A stretch of DNA of 64,000 bases, from the NCBI RefSeq assembly GCF_028657195.3, contig NZ_JANCPR020000030.1, positions 1 to 64,000 on the forward strand, in the 5' to 3' direction. Origin of the DNA: Streptomyces iconiensis (GTDB taxonomy: Bacteria > Actinomycetota > Actinomycetes > Streptomycetales > Streptomycetaceae). Below the pieces are notes generated by a model that saw nothing but the letters and a program-made list of their open reading frames with translations, had not been told where the DNA came from and searched no databases. A program made the position numbers and the translations under genes. Shown here one piece after another: positions 58,458-64,000 of the stretch (positions are counted from its first letter, which is position 1; every line of letters begins with the position of its first letter).

Positions 58458-60187
58458 AGGACGGCGTGAACGGCGTCGCGCTCGCCGTCTTCATCTTCTT
58501 CTTCGTCGCCGTGACGGTCATGGGATTCCGGGCCGCGCGCTGGCGCAAGGCCGAGAACGGGAACACACTCGACGAATGGGGCCTGGGCGGCCGGAGTTTC
58601 GGCACCTGGGTCACCTGGTTCCTGCTCGGCGGCGACCTCTACACCGCGTACACATTCGTCGCCGTACCGGCCGCCATCTACGCCGCGGGTGCCTCGGGAT
58701 TCTTCGCCGTTCCCTACACCATCCTCGTCTACCCGCTCATCTTCACCTTCCTGCCCCGCCTGTGGTCCGTCTCGCACACCCACGGCTACGTCACCACCTC
58801 GGACTTCGTACGCGGACGCTTCGGCTCCAAGGGGCTCTCGCTGGCCGTCGCGCTGACCGGGATCCTGGCGACGATGCCCTATATCGCGCTCCAACTGGTC
58901 GGAATCCAGGCCGTGCTGGACGTGATGGGCGTCGGCGGCTCGGATTCCACGCACTGGTTCATCAAGGATCTGCCGCTGCTCATCGCGTTCGGTGTCCTTG
59001 CTGCTTACACCTACTCCTCGGGGCTCCGTGCGCCCGCGCTCATCGCGTTCGTCAAGGACGCGCTGATCTATCTCGTCATCGCCGTCGCGATCATCTACAT
59101 CCCCATCAAGCTCGGCGGATTCGACGTCATCTTCGACAAGGCGGGCGAGGCACTCGGCCAGAACAACCCGGCGACCGGTGCGCCACGCGGCGAACTGGCC
59201 CCCGGCGAGAACAACCACTGGGCCTACGCCACCCTCGCCTTCGGCTCGGCGCTGGCCCTCTTCATGTATCCGCACTCGATCACGGCGACGCTCTCCGGCA
59301 AGAACCGCAACGTCATCAGGCGCAACACCACGATTCTGCCGCTGTATTCGCTGATGCTCGGTTTCCTGGCGATCCTGGGATTCATGGCCATCGCGGCCGG
59401 AATCAAGGTCGACAACGGCCAGCTCGCCATTCCGCAGCTCTTCGAGACGATGTTCCCCGACTGGTTCACGGGGGTCGCTTTCGCCGCCATCGGGATCGGC
59501 GCGCTCGTACCCGCCGCCATCATGTCCATCGCGGCGGCGAACCTGTTCACCCGCAACATCTACAAGGACTTCCTCAAGCCCGGCGCGACGCCCGAGCAGG
59601 AGACGAAGGTCTCCAAGCTGGTGTCCCTGCTGGTGAAGGTCGGTGCGCTGGTCTTCGTCCTCGGCATGGACAAGACCGTCGCCATCAACTTCCAGCTCCT
59701 GGGCGGCATCTGGATACTGCAGACCTTCCCCGCGCTGGTCGGCGGCCTCTTCACCCGCTGGTTCCACCGGTGGGCGCTCATCGCCGGATGGGCCGTCGGC
59801 ATGGTCTACGGAACCGTCGCCGCCTACGGCGTCGCCAGCCCGACCCAGAAGCACTTCGGCGGCAGCAACGCGATGATGCCCGGCATCGGCGAGATCGGGT
59901 ACATCGGCGTGACCGCCTTCGTGCTCAACGTGCTCGTCACCGTCGTCCTGACGTTCGTCCTGCGTGCCGTCGGCGCGCCGGACGGCATCGACGAGACGCG
60001 CCCCGAGGACTACACCGCCGACGCACCGTCCACACGCGCACGCCCGACGGCGAGCGCGGACGAGGCGGGCGCCGAACCGGCGGGCGTGACGGGCCAGACG
60101 GGCACGCCGGACGCGGCCGGCGCGTACGAGGCGGACGCGGCGGACGAGGCCGGCCCCGCCGGCGCGGCGGGGGTGACGGTGAAGTGA
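58454..60187 (+). CDS. Sodium:solute symporter family protein (monocarboxylate type)
   Basis: This is a 577-residue SSS-family transporter with about 13 membrane helices. LDEWGLGGRSFGTWVTWFLLGGDLYTAYTFV is the N-terminal substrate/sodium region and PAAIMSIAAANLFTRNIYKDFLKP the conserved SSS signature region near residue 360. Together with DUF3311 it resembles MctP-type carriers for monocarboxylates such as acetate, pyruvate and lactate. The last 60 residues are a soluble Ala/Gly/Asp-rich tail. It starts at a GTG overlapping the DUF3311 stop. Confidence 0.87.
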   Translation: MKDGVNGVALAVFIFFFVAVTVMGFRAARWRKAENGNTLDEWGLGGRSFGTWVTWFLLGGDLYTAYTFVAVPAAIYAAGASGFFAVPYTILVYPLIFTFLPRLWSVSHTHGYVTTSDFVRGRFGSKGLSLAVALTGILATMPYIALQLVGIQAVLDVMGVGGSDSTHWFIKDLPLLIAFGVLAAYTYSSGLRAPALIAFVKDALIYLVIAVAIIYIPIKLGGFDVIFDKAGEALGQNNPATGAPRGELAPGENNHWAYATLAFGSALALFMYPHSITATLSGKNRNVIRRNTTILPLYSLMLGFLAILGFMAIAAGIKVDNGQLAIPQLFETMFPDWFTGVAFAAIGIGALVPAAIMSIAAANLFTRNIYKDFLKPGATPEQETKVSKLVSLLVKVGALVFVLGMDKTVAINFQLLGGIWILQTFPALVGGLFTRWFHRWALIAGWAVGMVYGTVAAYGVASPTQKHFGGSNAMMPGIGEIGYIGVTAFVLNVLVTVVLTFVLRAVGAPDGIDETRPEDYTADAPSTRARPTASADEAGAEPAGVTGQTGTPDAAGAYEADAADEAGPAGAAGVTVK

Positions 60188-60234
60188 GCGGAATCCACAG
60201 GCGTCACGCTGCGTCCCCGAGCATGATGGCCGCC

Positions 60235-60738
60235 ATGAACATCAAGGTCAGAACCGCACGGCCCGACGAGTACGCCGAGGTCGGGGAGTTGGTCGCCCGC
60301 GCGTACATCGACGGCGGTCTCCTCGACCTGGGCGAGGACGACCCCTACCTGGAGCGCCTCCGCGACGCGGCGGACCGCGCCGAACACGCCGAACTGCTCG
60401 TCGCCGAGGGCGCCGGGGGCACGCTGCTCGGCTCCGTCACCTTCGTCGGCGACGGTGGCCCGTACGCCGAGCGCGCCGAGGAGGGCGAGGCGGAGTTCCG
60501 CATGCTCGGGGTGCGCGCCGGCGCGCGGGGCATGGGCGTGGGCGAGGCACTGGTCGCCGCCTGCCTCGAACGGGCACGGGACAAGGGGTTCGCGGGGCTG
60601 GTGCTCTCGACGCAGCAGCGCATGCACGCGGCCCGGCGGCTCTACGAGCGCATCGGCTTCCAGCGTGCGCCCGAGCGCGACTGGATGCCGGTCCCTGACC
60701 TCGACCTCACGCTCTGGGCCTACACACTGCGGCTGTGA
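60235..60738 (+). CDS. GNAT family N-acetyltransferase
   Basis: This 167-residue GNAT protein begins MNIKVRTARPDEYAEVGELV. The acetyl-CoA loop is FRMLGVRAGARGMGVGEALVAACLERARDKG (V-x4-R-G-x-G-x-G/A) near residues 86-116, with RRLYERIGFQRAPERDW at the C-terminal end. The substrate is unknown. The ATG at 60235 was chosen; two upstream ATGs (60223, 60226) are possible. It ends in a long terminator. Confidence 0.82.
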   Translation: MNIKVRTARPDEYAEVGELVARAYIDGGLLDLGEDDPYLERLRDAADRAEHAELLVAEGAGGTLLGSVTFVGDGGPYAERAEEGEAEFRMLGVRAGARGMGVGEALVAACLERARDKGFAGLVLSTQQRMHAARRLYERIGFQRAPERDWMPVPDLDLTLWAYTLRL

Positions 60739-60774
60739 CCCGTGCACGCGGTTCCGTACGGCTGGCACAGCTGA

Positions 60775-60826
60775 GCGAAGAGGCCGTCGCAGGCCCCGTA
60801 AGACGGGCCTGCGGCGGCCTCTTCGC
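60775..60826 (+). terminator. Terminator after the GNAT gene
   Basis: A long hairpin with arms GCGAAGAGGCCG-t-CGCAGGCCC and its complement around CGTAAGAC (22 bp with one bulged base pair position) lies 36 bp after the GNAT stop and isolates it from nrdA. Confidence 0.85.
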
Positions 60827-60894
60827 TGCGCGGACCACAGCCCACGACACACAACATATGGGGTGGCTTCCGCTCGGAGCCACTAGATGTATGC

Positions 60895-61040
60895 TCTGTC
60901 GAGCCGCCACCGCAGGGGAATCCGGTGCGAATCCGGAGCTGTCCCGCAACGGTGAGCGGGCGCGCACAGCCATGCCCGTCCGCGAGTCCGAGTGCCTGCC
61001 GGCGGCTTCGACGAATGTCCGGGTCTCGTGGGTTGGACCG
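60895..61040 (+). ncRNA. Cobalamin (B12) riboswitch upstream of nrdAB
   Basis: The core elements are present in order: GCCGCCACCGCAGGGGAA, TCCGGTGCGAATCCGGAGCT, GTCCCGCAACGGTGAGCGGG and the B12 box GAGTCCGAGTGCCTGCC (60984-61000), with AGCCGCC/GGCGGCT pairing around the core. In Streptomyces the aerobic class Ia ribonucleotide reductase operon nrdAB is turned off when adenosylcobalamin is plentiful, since the B12-dependent enzyme NrdJ then suffices. Confidence 0.92.
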
Positions 61041-61122
61041 GCGGACCGAGCGCGCATGCCCTGACGCGCCGTTCTCCGTGCCCCGCCCTCCAGACCGCCG
61101 CAGCAGCGAGGGAGAGCACCGA

Positions 61123-63687
61123 GTGACCATCGCACCCACCGTCACGGAGCAGAGCCAGGCGGGCCCGGCAGAGGCCCCCGCCCCCGGACGCACAGAGGCC
61201 CCAGAACCCGGACAGGCGGGGGCTCCAGGACCCGGACACGCGGAGGCCCCGGACCCCGGTGGGCCCACCGGCCACACGGATCACACAGAGCACCCGGGGC
61301 ACGCCGACCACGCCGACCACGCCGCTGACGCCCTCCACCGCACGCTGGGGTCCCTCACGGCTGACCTCGCCGGCACCGACCCCGCGCGCGTCCGGAAGGC
61401 CGTGCTGCGGGGCCGTCAACCGGGCGCCACAGCCGCCGAGTTGCGGGAGCTGGCGACGGAGGCAGCGGCAGGTCTGATCGGCGAGGACCCGGCGTACTCA
61501 CGGCTCGCCGCGCGGCTGCTGACGCTCACGATCCGGGACGAGACGGCGTCGCAGGGCGTCACCTCGTTCTCGGACTCGGTCGCGCTGGGGCATGCCGAGG
61601 GGCTGATCGGAGAGGCGACGGCCGCCTTCGTCCGTACGTACGCCGACCGGCTGGACGCGCTCGTCTCCTCGGCGGTCGGCGAAGGCGCCGACGACCGGTT
61701 CGGCTACTTCGGGCTGCGCACGGTGCAGTCGCGGTATCTGCTGCGCCATCCCCGCACGCGCCGGGCGATCGAGACACCGCAGCACTTCCTGCTGCGCGTC
61801 GCGTGCGGGCTCGCGGCCGACGGCTCACGGGCCGCGCTCGACGAGGTGGCCGAGCTGTACGCGCTCACCAGTTCGCTGGCGTATCTGCCCTCCTCCCCCA
61901 CGCTGTTCAACTCCGGTACGCGCCACCCGCAGATGTCCTCGTGCTATCTGCTGGACTCGCCGAAGGACGAACTGGACTCGATCTACGAGCGCTACCACCA
62001 GATCGCCCGCCTCTCCAAGCACGCGGGCGGCATCGGCCTCTCCTACTCACGTGTACGGGCACGCGGAGCCCTCATCCGCGGCACGAACGGGCACTCGAAC
62101 GGGATCGTCCCGTTCCTGCGCACGCTGGACTCGTCCGTCGCCGCCGTGAACCAGGGCGGCAGGCGCAAGGGCGCCGCGTGCGTGTACCTGGAGACGTGGC
62201 ACGCGGACATCGAGGAGTTCCTCGAACTGCGCGACAACACCGGCGAGGAGGCCCGCCGCACCCACAACCTCAACCTCGCGCACTGGGTGCCGGACGAGTT
62301 CATGCGGCGCGTCGAGGCCGACGAGGAGTGGTCGCTGTTCTCGCCCTCGGACGCACCCGAGCTGGTGGACCTGTGGGGCGACGCTTTCGACGCCGCCTAC
62401 CGCAGGGCCGAGGCGGAGGGGCGCTGCCGGAAGCGGGTACCGGCACGGCAGTTGTACGGGGCGATGATGCGCACCCTCGCGCAGACCGGAAACGGCTGGA
62501 TGACGTTCAAGGACACGTCCAACCGCACGGCCAACCAGACGGCGCAGCCCGGCCGCACCGTGCACTCCTCGAACCTGTGCACGGAGATCCTGGAGGTCAC
62601 GGACGACGGCGAGACCGCCGTGTGCAACCTCGGCTCCGTGAACCTCGCCGCCCACCTGGGCGACGACGGCCGGATGGACTGGGAGCGCCTGGACGCCACC
62701 GTCCGTACCGCGGTGACGTTCCTGGACCGGGTGGTGGACATCAACTACTACCCGACCGAGCAGGCGTCCGGCTCCAACTCCCGCTGGCGGCCCGTCGGAC
62801 TGGGCGTGATGGGCCTCCAGGACGTCTTCTTCCGGCTGGGCCTCCCCTTCGACTCCCCCGGGGCCACCGAGCTGTCCACCCGCATCGCCGAACGCGTGAT
62901 GCTCGCCGCCTACGAGACCTCGGCGGACCTGGCGGAGCGCCACGGCCCGCACGGCGCATGGGAGTTGACACGTACGGCACAGGGCGTGCTGCACCCGGAC
63001 CACTACCCGCGGGCACGCGCGGGGCAGGCGTGGCCCGAGCGGTGGACGGCCCTGCGGGCACGCATCGCGCGCACCGGCATGCGCAACTCCCTGCTGCTCG
63101 CCATCGCTCCGACCGCGACCATCGCCTCGATCGCGGGCGTCTACGAGTGCATCGAGCCGCAGGTGTCCAACCTGTTCAAGCGCGAGACGCTCAGCGGCGA
63201 GTTCCTCCAGGTGAACGCGTACCTCGTCGACGAGCTGAAGCGGCTCGGCCTGTGGGACGCGCGTGCCCGCGAGGCCCTGCGGGAGGCCAACGGCTCGGTC
63301 GCCGGCCTGGACTGGCTGCCCGCGCACGTCAGGGAGCTGTACCGCACGGCCTGGGAGATCCCGCAGCGCGCCCTGATCGACATGGCCGCCGCGCGCACCC
63401 CGTATCTGGACCAGAGCCAGTCCCTGAACCTCTTCCTGTCCTCCCCCACCATCGGGAAGCTCAGCTCGATGTACGCGTACGCCTGGAAGCGCGGCATCAA
63501 GACCACGTACTACTTGCGGTCGCGCCCCGCGACCCGTATCGGGCAGGCGGCGGGCGCCGGCTCAGCCGTGGCCGCCGCTGACCCCAGCACAACCGCGTCC
63601 GCCCCCGCACGCACCGCTGTCCCCGCGACGGCGGAAGCCGTCGCCTGCTCCCTGGAAAACCCCGAGTCCTGCGAGGTCTGCCAGTAA
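61123..63687 (+). CDS. nrdA: Class Ia ribonucleoside-diphosphate reductase, large subunit
   Basis: This 854-residue catalytic subunit has redox cysteines C274 (MSSCYLL) and C501 (VCNLGSVNL), thiyl C486 with N484/E488 (NLCTE), PTATIASIAGVYECIEPQ near 665, YYLRSRP near the end and a C-terminal CEVC pair (C850, C853) for re-reduction. It reduces NDPs to dNDPs using the radical of NrdB. The first 65 residues are a Pro/Gly/His-rich repeat tract, and no clear ATP-cone sequence is seen. It starts at a GTG after GAGGGAGAG, and its stop overlaps nrdB (TAATG). Confidence 0.93.
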   Translation: MTIAPTVTEQSQAGPAEAPAPGRTEAPEPGQAGAPGPGHAEAPDPGGPTGHTDHTEHPGHADHADHAADALHRTLGSLTADLAGTDPARVRKAVLRGRQPGATAAELRELATEAAAGLIGEDPAYSRLAARLLTLTIRDETASQGVTSFSDSVALGHAEGLIGEATAAFVRTYADRLDALVSSAVGEGADDRFGYFGLRTVQSRYLLRHPRTRRAIETPQHFLLRVACGLAADGSRAALDEVAELYALTSSLAYLPSSPTLFNSGTRHPQMSSCYLLDSPKDELDSIYERYHQIARLSKHAGGIGLSYSRVRARGALIRGTNGHSNGIVPFLRTLDSSVAAVNQGGRRKGAACVYLETWHADIEEFLELRDNTGEEARRTHNLNLAHWVPDEFMRRVEADEEWSLFSPSDAPELVDLWGDAFDAAYRRAEAEGRCRKRVPARQLYGAMMRTLAQTGNGWMTFKDTSNRTANQTAQPGRTVHSSNLCTEILEVTDDGETAVCNLGSVNLAAHLGDDGRMDWERLDATVRTAVTFLDRVVDINYYPTEQASGSNSRWRPVGLGVMGLQDVFFRLGLPFDSPGATELSTRIAERVMLAAYETSADLAERHGPHGAWELTRTAQGVLHPDHYPRARAGQAWPERWTALRARIARTGMRNSLLLAIAPTATIASIAGVYECIEPQVSNLFKRETLSGEFLQVNAYLVDELKRLGLWDARAREALREANGSVAGLDWLPAHVRELYRTAWEIPQRALIDMAAARTPYLDQSQSLNLFLSSPTIGKLSSMYAYAWKRGIKTTYYLRSRPATRIGQAAGAGSAVAAADPSTTASAPARTAVPATAEAVACSLENPESCEVCQ

Positions 63688-64000
63688 TGCCGTCCACCGA
63701 CACCACCGCGGCACCCGCGGCCACCACGGCGCACGCTCCCGCCAGGAACCTGCTCGACCCCGGCTTCGAACTGACCCTGCGTCCCATGCGCTATCCGCAC
63801 TTCTACGAGCGCTACAGGGACGCCATCAAGAACACCTGGACCGTCGAGGAGGTCGACCTGCACTCCGACGTCAGCGACCTCGCGAAGCTCTCCGCCGGTG
63901 AACAGCACATGATCAGCCGGCTGGTCGCGTTCTTCGCCACCGGGGACTCCATCGTCGCCAACAACCTCGTGCTGACGCTCTACAAGCACATCAACTCCCC
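63687..64000 (+). CDS. nrdB: Class Ia ribonucleotide reductase small subunit, partial (right edge)
   Basis: The first 104 codons of NrdB are present. After a 20-residue Thr/Ala-rich start come NLLDPGFELTLRPMRYPHFYERYRDAIKNTWTVEEVDLHSDVSDLAKLS and the helix MISRLVAFFATGDSIVANNLVL, which contains the first acidic iron ligand (D in TGDSIV). The remaining iron ligands and the radical tyrosine lie beyond the window. It overlaps the nrdA stop (TAATG) and shares its riboswitch. Confidence 0.93.
   Translation, partial: MPSTDTTAAPAATTAHAPARNLLDPGFELTLRPMRYPHFYERYRDAIKNTWTVEEVDLHSDVSDLAKLSAGEQHMISRLVAFFATGDSIVANNLVLTLYKHINS

Noticed and set aside
61803..63581. 592-codon plus-strand frame inside nrdA
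   Set aside because: It is out of frame with nrdA, whose catalytic motifs are intact, and is Arg/Gly/Pro-rich without a family.
1..64000. TTA (bldA-dependent) leucine codons, tRNA genes, CRISPR and insertion sequences
   Set aside because: By-eye reading of the assigned genes found no in-frame TTA codon, and no cloverleaf, spacer array or transposase was seen. This was not an exhaustive computation.

Overview
The window is high-GC actinobacterial DNA, almost certainly from Streptomyces or a close relative. The gene content supports this: sodN/sodX nickel superoxide dismutase, wblE, a SigH-type sigma factor with its anti-sigma factor, the complete dasABCD-dasR chitobiose/GlcNAc locus, and nrdAB behind a B12 riboswitch, in an order like that of the S. 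coelicolor core chromosome. Codons end mostly in G or C, many starts are GTG, and tight ATGA/GTGA overlaps are common. No tRNA, rRNA, insertion sequence or CRISPR array was seen.

Positions 1-14264 form a steroid (cholesterol-type) catabolic region. It holds an edge-truncated SDR, the ring C/D genes echA20-ipdA-ipdB-ipdC, a TetR regulator, kshA, a small four-cysteine protein and kshB (3-ketosteroid 9-alpha-hydroxylase), an IclR regulator, hsaE-hsaG-hsaF (2-hydroxydienoate degradation) and hsaD (meta-cleavage hydrolase). A nearly identical 17-bp palindrome lies in both the kshA/iclR and the hsaE/hsaD divergent promoter regions and is the best candidate for the IclR operator. kstD, hsaABC and the side-chain genes are not in the window.

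Positions 14400-27300 hold housekeeping and accessory genes: a DUF6624 protein, a GNAT, a quinone-oxidoreductase-like dehydrogenase, a Uma2 nuclease-fold protein, an F420-type LLM oxidoreductase, a polar amino acid ABC transporter, a malic enzyme, a Tat-exported PhoD phosphatase with a small partner gene, a methyltransferase and a CGNR zinc-finger protein. Positions 27112-40185 begin with sodX/sodN and continue with an aldo/keto reductase, methyltransferase, EamA exporter, a decayed LysR gene, a Nudix hydrolase, two divergent paralogous TPR regulators, a peptidoglycan amidase, a monooxygenase, an internally shortened MmyB-type regulator and a PLP deaminase-like enzyme.

Positions 40700-46011 are a stress/development block: rshA-sigH, a membrane protein, a lipid kinase, wblE and a PdtaS-type histidine kinase. 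Positions 46338-55479 are sugar metabolism: a class II aldolase with a SorC regulator, then a SIS-domain GlcN6P deaminase-like gene, dasD, dasC, dasB and dasA, and the divergent dasR. Two DasR-type (dre) sites precede dasA, and further dre-like sites lie beside the histidine kinase and wblE. Positions 55652-60187 carry two organic-acid uptake systems (cstA-ybdD and a DUF3311/SSS symporter pair), the second preceded by a 44-bp near-perfect inverted repeat. The window ends with the cobalamin riboswitch, nrdA and a truncated nrdB.
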